The translations under genes were made by a program, and so were the position numbers. A DNA stretch of 64,000 nt from Rhodoferax sp. GTDB lineage: Bacteria; Pseudomonadota; Gammaproteobacteria; Burkholderiales; Burkholderiaceae_C. The stretch lies in the NCBI GenBank assembly GCA_030685025.1, contig JAUXWC010000265.1, positions 58,981-122,980 on the forward strand, written 5' to 3'. The notes under the pieces were generated by a model. That model had not been told where the DNA came from. It did not search any database and saw nothing but the letters and a program-made list of their open reading frames with translations. This document shows, piece by piece, positions 57,501 through 64,000 of the stretch. Each line of letters starts with the position of its first letter. The first letter of the stretch is position 1.

Positions 57501-58701
57501 CGGGGTTGTAGAACAGGCGCTGGAACAGGGCCTGCACGGCGTCTTCCGTGGGCGGCTCGCCGGGACGCATCATGCGGTAGATGGCGACACGAGCGGCGAA
57601 CTCGTCCACCGTTTCGTCGCTGCGCAAGGTTTGCGAGATGTAGGCGCCTTGGTCCAGCTCATTGGTGTAGATGCACTGCAGGTCCTGCACGCCGGCCAGT
57701 CGCAACTTCTTGAGCAATGCTTCAGTCAACTCTTCGTTGGCCTTGGCAATGATTTCGCCGGTGTCGGCGTCGACAATACTGCGAGCCACCACGCGGCCGA
57801 CCAGGAAATCCTCAGGCACGCTGATGTGGGTAGTGCCCGATTGTTCCATTTCCCGAGTGTGGCGCGCCGTGACGCGCTTGTCCTTGGCCACCACCACCCG
57901 GCCGGCCTTGTCGGTGATGTCAAAACGGGCCACTTCACCACGCAGGCGTTCGGCCACGAACTCCATCTGGGCGCCGCTGTCCATCAGGCGGAAGTTATCG
58001 TTGACAAAGAAGTTCGCCAGGATCGACTCGTTGTTCAAGCCAATGGCCTTGAGCAAAATCGTGACCGGCATCTTGCGCCGACGGTCAACCCGGAAATACA
58101 GGATGTCCTTGGGGTCAAACTCAAAATCCAGCCAGGAGCCGCGGTAGGGAATGATGCGAGCCGAGAACAGCAGTTTGCCCGAGCTGTGGGTTTTGCCCTT
58201 GTCATGTTCGAAGAACACGCCCGGCGAGCGGTGCAACTGCGACACGATCACACGCTCGGTGCCATTGATGATGAAGGAGCCCTTGGTGGTCATCAGGGGC
58301 ACTTCACCCATGTAGACCTCCTGCTCTTTCACTTCCTTGACCACCTTGTTCTGGGTGGTGGAAGACTCGCGGTCATAAATGATCAACTGCACTTTGGCGC
58401 GCACCGCCGACGCAAACGTCAAACCACGGGTTTGGCATTCGCGCACATCAAAAGCAGGTTTGGCGAGGTTGTACTCCAGGTACTTCATCTCGACAAAACC
58501 GTTGTGCGAAACGATCGGAAACGCCGCCTCAAAGGCCGCCTGCAAGCCCTCGACGGTGCGTTTTTTCGGCGCGACCTCGGCTTGCAGGAACGCGGTGTAC
58601 GCGTCCTTCTGCATTTGCAGCAAATAGGGGATTTCGAGCACGGCATCGCGGTTGCCGAAATTTTTTCGAATCCGCTTGCGTTCGGTGTATGTATAAGCCA
58701 T
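54589..58701 (-). CDS. rpoB: RNA polymerase beta subunit
   Basis: This 1370-residue subunit starts at the ATG at 58699-58701 ([17 protein letters not shown]). The rifampicin-region segment [19 protein letters not shown] is of the sensitive, wild-type form, with the conserved D, H, R and S residues intact. [10 protein letters not shown] and the C-terminal [10 protein letters not shown] are also present. The longer open frame upstream of the ATG has no support. It is preceded by 355 bp that contain two hairpins. Confidence 0.98.
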   Translation of the reverse strand: MAYTYTERKRIRKNFGNRDAVLEIPYLLQMQKDAYTAFLQAEVAPKKRTVEGLQAAFEAAFPIVSHNGFVEMKYLEYNLAKPAFDVRECQTRGLTFASAVRAKVQLIIYDRESSTTQNKVVKEVKEQEVYMGEVPLMTTKGSFIINGTERVIVSQLHRSPGVFFEHDKGKTHSSGKLLFSARIIPYRGSWLDFEFDPKDILYFRVDRRRKMPVTILLKAIGLNNESILANFFVNDNFRLMDSGAQMEFVAERLRGEVARFDITDKAGRVVVAKDKRVTARHTREMEQSGTTHISVPEDFLVGRVVARSIVDADTGEIIAKANEELTEALLKKLRLAGVQDLQCIYTNELDQGAYISQTLRSDETVDEFAARVAIYRMMRPGEPPTEDAVQALFQRLFYNPDTYDLSRVGRMKFNAKMSRAESTGPMVLTNEDILAVVKILVDLRNGRGEVDDIDHLGNRRVRCVGELAENQYRTGLARIEKAVKERLGQAEQEPLMPHDLINSKPISAALKEFFGASQLSQFMDQTNPLSEITHKRRVSALGPGGLTRERAGFEVRDVHVTHYGRVCPIETPEGPNIGLINSLALYARLNEYGFIETPYRRVIDCTVTNDIDYLSAIEEGKYVIAQANAVLDKNGRLTGDLVSAREKGESILVGAERVQYMDVSPSQIVSVAASLVPFLEHDDANRALMGANMQRQAVPVLRPEKAFVGTGIERVSAVDSGTVVTATRGGVVDYVDATRVVIRVNDDEAQAGEVGVDIYNLIKYQRSNQNTNIHQRAIVKKGDRLAKGDVIADGASTDLGELALGQNMLVAFMPWNGYNFEDSILISERVVADDRYTSIHIEELVVMARDTKLGAEEITRDIPNLSELQLNRLDESGIIYVGAEVQPGDTLVGKVTPKGETTLTPEEKLLRAIFGEKASDVKDTSLRVDQGSQGTVIDVQVFTREGIVRDRRAQQIIDDELKRFRLDLNDQLRIVEADAFDRIEKLLTGRLANGGPQKLAKGTKVDKAYLASVDRFHWFDIRPAEDEVATQLESIKNSLEQTRHSFDLAFEEKRKKLTQGDELPAGVLKMVKVYLAVKRRLQPGDKMAGRHGNKGVVSKIVPVEDMPYMADGTPCDIVLNPLGVPSRMNVGQVLEVHLGWAAKGIGQRIGDMLQAETKMAEMRQFLDSLYNGSGRKEDLAKLSDAEILEMAANLSTGATFATPVFDGASEREIKDMLKLAYPDEIVKAKGLTAARTQANLFDGRSGEAFERPTTIGYMHVLKLHHLVDDKMHARSTGPYSLVTQQPLGGKAQFGGQRFGEMEVWALEAYGAAYTLQEMLTVKSDDVQGRTKVYESIVKGEHSIEAGMPESFNVLVKEIRSLGLDIELERG

Positions 58702-59056
58702 TTGATCTCCGGGCAAAGACTGAAGGGACCAGGTGTCCCTAGACGACTGGCAAACTGAGCAACACATCAGTCGGGAGCAGCCCGAAGCAATGCTTTGGCC
58801 TACCCCAACGATGTTTCAACCATTTTCTTGGCGATTGGCCTCTACCAACCATTGGCGGACGATTGCACCTTGCGCGCAACCCGAACCAAGGCGTCTTCTG
58901 CAGTCGGGATCAGAAGACACTGAAAAACACCTTTGGGCTTTTAGGTGACCCCTCGGGGGACCCAAGACACCCAGAAGGGTGTTTTTCAGTATGCTCTTAT
59001 AAGCGCCAAAGGCTGGAGGCCCGTATCGGAACCCCCAGCCCTGGACTGGAAATGAA
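58702..59056 (-). promoter_or_regulatory. rplL-rpoB intergenic region with two large hairpins
   Basis: This 355-bp gap holds no gene. On the transcribed strand it contains a hairpin with 12-bp arms (58920-58931 CTGAAAAACACC and 58978-58989 GGTGTTTTTCAG) enclosing a further stem-loop with TTGGG/CCCAA and CCCC/GGGG. It is followed by a second hairpin with 8-bp arms (58893-58900 GTCTTCTG and 58911-58918 CAGAAGAC). The layout matches the known attenuator and RNase III processing region that sets the ribosomal protein to RNA polymerase ratio in E. coli; the role here is inferred. Confidence 0.7.
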
Positions 59057-59428
59057 TTACTTCAGTTCAGCCTTGGCACCGGCATCCACCAGTTTCTTCA
59101 GGGCAGCCTCGGCTTCAGCCTTGGCAATGCCTTCCTTGACGTTCTTCGGAGCGCCATCGACCAGATCTTTGGCTTCCTTCAGACCCAGGCCGGTAATTTC
59201 ACGAACGGCCTTGATGACCGATACTTTCTGAGCTCCCGCTTCCAGCAGAACGACGTTGAATTCGGTCTTCTCTTCTGCAGCAGCGGCGGGGCCGGCAGCA
59301 GCAGCAGGACCAGCCATAGCAGCAGCGCTCACGCCAAATTTCTCTTCGATGGCTTTCACCAGGTCGTTGAGTTCCATGACCGTCATGCTGTCCAGCGCGG
59401 TCAAAAATGCGTCTTTATCGAATGCCAT
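59057..59428 (-). CDS. rplL: 50S ribosomal protein L7/L12
   Basis: This 123-residue stalk protein recruits translation GTPases. The N-terminal dimer domain is followed by an Ala/Gly-rich hinge ([19 protein letters not shown]). The C-terminal domain has [20 protein letters not shown] and [18 protein letters not shown]. Length is normal. It lies 39 bases after rplJ. Confidence 0.98.
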   Translation of the reverse strand: MAFDKDAFLTALDSMTVMELNDLVKAIEEKFGVSAAAMAGPAAAAGPAAAAEEKTEFNVVLLEAGAQKVSVIKAVREITGLGLKEAKDLVDGAPKNVKEGIAKAEAEAALKKLVDAGAKAELK

Positions 59429-59467
59429 TTTGATTTCCTAATATTGGTTACTACATACTGAGGGCCA

Positions 59468-59995
59468 TCAGGCCGCAACTGCTTCGGCGGGCGCGGCTTC
59501 GGCTGCGCCAGCGCCTCGTTGTTCCGCCAAGGCCGCGAGCACGCGCGCGGTGCGCGAGATCGGGGATTGCATCAAGCCCAGCAACTGCGCCAGCAACACT
59601 TCCTTGGAAGGGATGCTTGCCAATTGCTTCACGCCGTTGACATCCAGTGCTTTGCCTCCGTAGGCGCCACCCCGAATCACCAATTTATCATTGGTTTTCG
59701 AGAAGTCAGCCACCACTCGCGCGGCAGCCACGGCGTCTTCAGAGAAGCCATAGATCAGCGGACCGGTCATCAGATCGGACACGACTTCAAAGCCGCTACC
59801 CACCACAGCACGGCGCGCCAGCGTGTTTTTCAACACACTCAGGCTCACACCGTTGCTGCGCGCGGTGGAGCGCAGTTTGGTCATGTCAGCGACCGTGATG
59901 CCGCGGTATTCCGCCATCACCAGCGTTTGAGCTTTTGCGGCGAGGCCAGTCACATCACTGATGACCGCTTCTTTCTCACTGCGATTAAGACTCAA
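59468..59995 (-). CDS. rplJ: 50S ribosomal protein L10
   Basis: This 175-residue protein forms the stalk base with L7/L12 and represses its own operon. It has [38 protein letters not shown], and a C-terminal L12-binding helix ending in an Ala-rich tail. The start is TTG at 59993-59995 with GGAG six bases upstream; the same TTG start is common for rplJ in related genera. It follows a structured leader of 272 bp. Confidence 0.96.
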   Translation of the reverse strand: MSLNRSEKEAVISDVTGLAAKAQTLVMAEYRGITVADMTKLRSTARSNGVSLSVLKNTLARRAVVGSGFEVVSDLMTGPLIYGFSEDAVAAARVVADFSKTNDKLVIRGGAYGGKALDVNGVKQLASIPSKEVLLAQLLGLMQSPISRTARVLAALAEQRGAGAAEAAPAEAVAA

Positions 59996-60267
59996 GGTCT
60001 ACTCCTTCAAATTGCGCCCATCGGCAAACTGCCTTCGGGCGCGCCACATTGCAGCGACCAACTGTTTCGGAAATGCATCCATCTGCAGCGGGATCGCCAT
60101 CTGCGTTGGTACAGGCTGTGGGCAGACCCACCGCCTAGTGATTAAGTGCCTCGCCACATCGCTGCAGTTGGCACACCAACGGTCTTGGATGGCCTGCCCA
60201 AACCTTTCGGCTCGAACAGCCCACCACCTCGAACCGCCCTCGCAGGCGGTTCGAATTTCTCTTGCGA
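59996..60267 (-). promoter_or_regulatory. rplJ leader (L10 autoregulation region)
   Basis: This 272-bp region lies between the rplA stop and the rplJ start. It contains a perfect 9-bp hairpin CGAACCGCC/GGCGGTTCG at 60230-60253 with no T run after it, so it is probably not a simple terminator. A leader that binds the L10-L7/L12 complex is expected here from the E. coli operon. No protein gene is visible. Confidence 0.6.
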
Positions 60268-60963
60268 TTACGCCGCGATGGTCTGCGTGTCCACCCGGAC
60301 ACCGACACCCATCGTGCTCGACACCGCGATTTTTCTCAAATAGACACCCTTGCTGGTAGCGGGCTTGGCCTTGGTCAAAGCATCGACCAGCGCTGCCAGA
60401 TTGCCCCGCAACTTGTCAGTGTCGAATGAGCGGCGACCAATGGTTGAATGCACAATACCGGCCTTGTCGACGCGGAACTGCACCTGACCGGCTTTGGCGT
60501 TCTTTACAGCGGTCGCAACGTCTGGGGTCACCGTACCAACCTTGGGGTTTGGCATCAAACCACGTGGCCCCAGGATCTGACCCAGGGTACCGACCACACG
60601 CATGGCATCCGGGGCGGCAATCACGATGTCGAAAGGCATATCCCCCGCCTTGACCATGGCAGCCAAGTCATCCATGCCTACGATATCGGCGCCAGCGGCC
60701 CGGGCTTCGTCCGCCTTGGCGCCTTGCGCAAAGACGGCGACACGTTTGGTCTTGCCGGTACCATTGGGCAGCACCACCGCGCCACGCACCACTTGATCCG
60801 ACTTCTTGGCGTCAATGCCAAGTTGCACCGCCACATCGATGGACTCATCGAACTTGGCGTTGGCGCACTCTTTGACGATGCCCAGCGCGTCCACCAGGGG
60901 ATACAGCTTGTTGCTGTCAACCTTACCCTGGAAGGTCTTTTGTTTTTTGGTCAACTGAGCCAT
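60268..60963 (-). CDS. rplA: 50S ribosomal protein L1
   Basis: This 231-residue protein of the L1 stalk autoregulates rplK-rplA in E. coli. It has [20 protein letters not shown], the two-domain signature around [19 protein letters not shown], and a C-terminal [19 protein letters not shown]. It lies directly after rplK with no spacer. Confidence 0.98.
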   Translation of the reverse strand: MAQLTKKQKTFQGKVDSNKLYPLVDALGIVKECANAKFDESIDVAVQLGIDAKKSDQVVRGAVVLPNGTGKTKRVAVFAQGAKADEARAAGADIVGMDDLAAMVKAGDMPFDIVIAAPDAMRVVGTLGQILGPRGLMPNPKVGTVTPDVATAVKNAKAGQVQFRVDKAGIVHSTIGRRSFDTDKLRGNLAALVDALTKAKPATSKGVYLRKIAVSSTMGVGVRVDTQTIAA

Positions 60964-61395
60964 TTACACACCCTCCACATTGACACCCATCGAGCGGGCA
61001 GAGCCAGCGATGGTCCGAACCGCCGCATCCATGTCGGCTGCGGTCAGGTCCTTCATTTTGGTTTTCGCGATCTCTTCGAGCTGGGCGCGCGTGATCTTGC
61101 CGACCTTGTCGGTATGCGGACGCGGCGAGCCCTTGTCGATCTTGACCGCCTTCTTGATCAGAATCGACGATGGCGGCGACTTGATGATGAAGGTGAAGCT
61201 CTTGTCGGCAAAAGCCGTGATCACCACTGGCAGCGGCAGACCGGGCTCAATGCCTTGAGTCTGCGCATTGAATGCCTTGCAGAACTCCATGATGTTCAAA
61301 CCGCGTTGACCCAAAGCGGGTCCGATCGGTGGTGAGGGATTGGCCTTACCAGCTGGCACTTGCAGCTTGACAAAACCGACGATTTTTTTCGCCAT
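60964..61395 (-). CDS. rplK: 50S ribosomal protein L11
   Basis: This 143-residue protein of the GTPase-associated centre has the N-terminal [20 protein letters not shown] and [20 protein letters not shown] with the conserved Pro-rich switch. The C-terminal rRNA-binding domain includes [16 protein letters not shown]. Its length is normal. Between it and nusG lie 228 bp with two copies of the dispersed hairpin repeat. Confidence 0.98.
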   Translation of the reverse strand: MAKKIVGFVKLQVPAGKANPSPPIGPALGQRGLNIMEFCKAFNAQTQGIEPGLPLPVVITAFADKSFTFIIKSPPSSILIKKAVKIDKGSPRPHTDKVGKITRAQLEEIAKTKMKDLTAADMDAAVRTIAGSARSMGVNVEGV

Positions 61396-61511
61396 GCTTT
61401 ACTCCTTACGGGTGATAACGCTCAGACCGCCAACATTGGCGACCCAGGCTCCCCGGGGTTGACGACTCACTTTCAATACTCGCGCCGAGTCGAAAAAGCG
61501 CGAATTCTTAA

Positions 61512-61560
61512 TCAGTTGGGGTCAGAGCACATTGCTGCGCAAGTGGTCTGACCCACAAAG
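61512..61560. repeat. Dispersed hairpin repeat, copy D (nusG-rplK gap)
   Basis: This 49-bp element reads TCAGTTGGGGTCAGAGC at one end and GGTCTGACCCACAAAG at the other. Its outer arms GGGTCAGA/TCTGACCC carry a base change on both sides relative to GGGACAGA/TCTGTCCC of copy G, preserving pairing. An inner TTGC/GCAA hairpin is present. It lies next to copy E. Confidence 0.85.
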
Positions 61561-61568
61561 CTCCAGTT

Positions 61569-61620
61569 TCAGTTGGGGTCAGAGCAAGTGCGCCACGCGT
61601 CACTTGGTCTTTCCCGCAAG
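61569..61620. repeat. Dispersed hairpin repeat, copy E (nusG-rplK gap)
   Basis: This 52-bp element reads TCAGTTGGGGTCAGAGC and ends TTGGTCTTTCCCGCAAG. It has the same left arm as copy D but a right arm with one mismatch (TCTTTCCC). The inner arms AAGTG and CACTT with GCG/CGC pair well. It ends three bases after the nusG stop codon. Confidence 0.83.
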
Positions 61621-61623
61621 GCC

Positions 61624-62229
61624 TCATGTTTTTTCGATCTGAGAAAACTCCAGCTCCACCGGAGTCGGACGACCGAAGATGGTGACCGACACACGAACTT
61701 TGCTTTTCTCGTAGTTGACGTCTTCAACCGAGCCATTGAAGTCGGTAAAGGGTCCGTCCTTGACACGAACGTACTCCCCAACTTCAAACTCCACCTTGTG
61801 CCGCGGCTTCTCGGTGCCTTCTTGCATCTGGTTGACGATCTTCATGACCTCGGCTTCCGAGATTGGCGAGGGCCTGTTCTTGGCACCACCCACAAAGCCG
61901 GTGACCTTGTTGGTGTGTTTGACCAGATGCCAAGTGTCGTCGTCCATGATCATCTCGACCAGCACGTACCCAGGAAAGAACTTGCGCTCGGTGGTCTTCT
62001 TCTGGCCGTTCTTGATCTCGACCACTTCTTCCATGGGAACCAGGATGCGGCCGAATTTGTCCTGCATGCCGGCGCGGTTGATGCGTTCGAGGATATTGCG
62101 TTCGACCGCCTTTTCCATGCCGGAGTACGCATGCACGACGTACCAGCGCAGATCCGGATTGACCGGCGGCGCAACCGCCACGGTGGCGGCTGGCGTCTCG
62201 GTGATTGAGGTATCCGAAGTATCCGTCAT
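61624..62229 (-). CDS. nusG: Transcription termination/antitermination factor NusG
   Basis: This protein of about 201 residues couples transcription with Rho and the ribosome. It has the NGN domain ([49 protein letters not shown]) and a KOW domain ([18 protein letters not shown]). It carries about 25 extra N-terminal residues. Two adjacent ATG codons exist (62232, 62229); the second has the better spacing from GGAG. The start overlaps the secE stop. Confidence 0.96.
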   Translation of the reverse strand: MTDTSDTSITETPAATVAVAPPVNPDLRWYVVHAYSGMEKAVERNILERINRAGMQDKFGRILVPMEEVVEIKNGQKKTTERKFFPGYVLVEMIMDDDTWHLVKHTNKVTGFVGGAKNRPSPISEAEVMKIVNQMQEGTEKPRHKVEFEVGEYVRVKDGPFTDFNGSVEDVNYEKSKVRVSVTIFGRPTPVELEFSQIEKT

Positions 62230-62612
62230 CATTTTCTCCACCCCAGAATCAGATCGTAAAACACCCACTCCAGGGTCTTGTCCGTCAGCCACAAGAAAAT
62301 CGCCATCACCAACACGAAGGCGAACACATACGCCGTCATCTGAACGGATTCCTTGCGTGAAGGCCAGACCACCTTCTTGACCTCGCGCCAGGCATCGCGG
62401 CCAAAGGCAAAAAGCTCTTTACCTGCCTCAGAAGTAAAGAACACGGCGACTGCGCCGCCAAGACCGAGCAACAAGGCGCCCCACTGGGCAATAGCACCCT
62501 GCTTGCCCAGCAAATAATAGGCCGCCAAAGCTGCGACGACCAAGGCAACGGCGCCGGCTAGCTTGATCTTGTCGCCCGTGGTACTGACGGTCTGAACTTG
62601 TGTGGTGGCCAT
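62229..62612 (-). CDS. secE: Preprotein translocase subunit SecE
   Basis: This 127-residue SecE of the long, three-helix type is part of the SecYEG channel. It has two N-terminal helices ([34 protein letters not shown]), the conserved amphipathic [17 protein letters not shown] and the third helix [16 protein letters not shown]. It lies between tRNA-Trp and nusG, as in many proteobacteria. Confidence 0.97.
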   Translation of the reverse strand: MATTQVQTVSTTGDKIKLAGAVALVVAALAAYYLLGKQGAIAQWGALLLGLGGAVAVFFTSEAGKELFAFGRDAWREVKKVVWPSRKESVQMTAYVFAFVLVMAIFLWLTDKTLEWVFYDLILGWRK

Positions 62613-62744
62613 TTTTTCAACAATTCTGTACTAATCTACTTCGAATCCGCTTGCGCGCCTCGGCGTCATATCCTGACGCTCCAGACGCTGAAGCCCGCCG
62701 TTTTCACAGCGGGCTTGAATACCCACCCATTCCCGCCAACCAGG

Positions 62745-62820
62745 TGGCAGGGGCAGTAGGAATCGAACCTACAACCTTCGGTTTTGGAGACCGACGCTCT
62801 GCCAATTGAGCTATACCCCT
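62745..62820 (-). tRNA. tRNA-Trp (anticodon CCA)
   Basis: The minus strand folds as a 76-nt cloverleaf with acceptor AGGGGTA, D-arm ATAGCTCAATTGGCAGAG, anticodon loop CTCCAAA (anticodon CCA) and T-arm GGTTCGATTCC, with encoded CCA at 62745-62747. The location between tuf and secE is the classical betaproteobacterial one. Confidence 0.96.
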
Positions 62821-62828
62821 ATCTCAAA

Positions 62829-62880
62829 CCAGTTGAGGACAGATCTGGTGCGCTTCGCGTCACTGCGGTCTGCCCCACAT
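62829..62880. repeat. Dispersed hairpin repeat, copy F (tuf-tRNA-Trp gap)
   Basis: This 52-bp element begins CCAGTTGAGGACAGATC and ends GCGGTCTGCCCCACAT. The outer stem has one weak position. The inner arms GTGCGC and GCGTCAC pair with one bulge. It is arranged in tandem with copy G, six bases apart. Confidence 0.82.
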
Positions 62881-62886
62881 CCCCAG

Positions 62887-62939
62887 TCAGTTGGGGACAG
62901 AGCTGGTGCGCCTCGCGTCACTGCGGTCTGTCCCACAAG
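62887..62939. repeat. Dispersed hairpin repeat, copy G (tuf-tRNA-Trp gap)
   Basis: This 53-bp element begins TCAGTTGGGGACAGAGC and ends GCGGTCTGTCCCACAAG. Outer arms GGGACAGA/TCTGTCCC are perfect, and the inner GTGCGC/GCGTCAC stem is nearly so. It ends eight bases after the tuf stop codon and is the best-preserved copy. Confidence 0.88.
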
Positions 62940-62947
62940 TTATAACG

Positions 62948-64000
<1,053 letters not shown>

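Noticed and set aside
58707..58767. Upstream start for rpoB adding 22 residues
   Set aside because: The standard beta-subunit N-terminus MAYTYTERK begins at 58701; the extra residues have no counterpart.

Overview
The window looks like a chromosomal segment from a Gram-negative betaproteobacterium, most likely order Burkholderiales and family Comamonadaceae (Rhodoferax/Acidovorax-like). The evidence is the high GC content, the tRNA-Trp-secE-nusG-rplKAJL-rpoBC block behind tuf, the atpIBEFHAGDC operon, the NtrY/NtrX-like pair next to rsmB, the pilT/pilU arrangement, and a Comamonadaceae-style type VI secretion (T6SS) operon. The family assignment is inferred from gene content and protein wording, not from a search.

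Region 1 (1-18.4 kb, all minus strand) is a compact T6SS operon. In transcription order it reads tssK, tssL (fused to an OmpA domain), tssM, tagF, a transmembrane Ser/Thr kinase, an MltA-type lytic transglycosylase lipoprotein, a sigma-70-like protein, an unrecognised 237-residue protein, hcp, tagJ, tssE, tssF, tssG and clpV (cut by the window edge). The sheath genes tssB/tssC and tssA, tssJ, vgrG, a PP2C phosphatase and an FHA protein are not here; they may lie beyond the left edge. The sigma-like gene and the unknown gene beside it are the least explained genes in the window.

Region 2 (18.8-34.1 kb) is housekeeping: rsmI diverging from yraN, a SIS-domain protein coupled to a BON lipoprotein, a beta-hydroxyacid dehydrogenase coupled to pilU, a cyclic-nucleotide-binding protein between pilU and pilT, yggS, a decayed DUF3617 gene, an Lrp-type regulator divergent from putA, tRNA-Arg(CCG), a membrane-anchored cytochrome c5, two small conserved proteins, and a lemA-TPM-TPM operon.

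Region 3 (34.1-41.4 kb) is the complete ATP synthase operon atpIBEFHAGDC on the minus strand, closed by a strong bidirectional terminator. Region 4 (41.4-50.3 kb) holds the lipoate route (a D-amino-acid-transaminase-like gene, ybeD, lipB, lipA), tRNA-Phe(GAA), and an rsmB-DUF4390-ntrY-ntrX-like operon in which the response regulator lacks the AAA+ domain. Region 5 (50.3-64 kb) is the tuf-tRNA-Trp-secE-nusG-rplKAJL-rpoBC block.

The most striking non-coding signal is a dispersed family of about 50-bp hairpin elements, seven copies in five places (1358, 9474, 34545, 61512/61569, 62829/62887). Each has the outer stem GGGGACAGA...TCTGTCCC and a variable inner hairpin. They sit inside operons, usually a few bases after a stop codon (T6SS, ATP synthase, nusG-rplK, tuf), all in the same orientation. 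One copy carries a compensatory double change that preserves the stem. They look like REP/MITE-type elements and may also act on mRNA.
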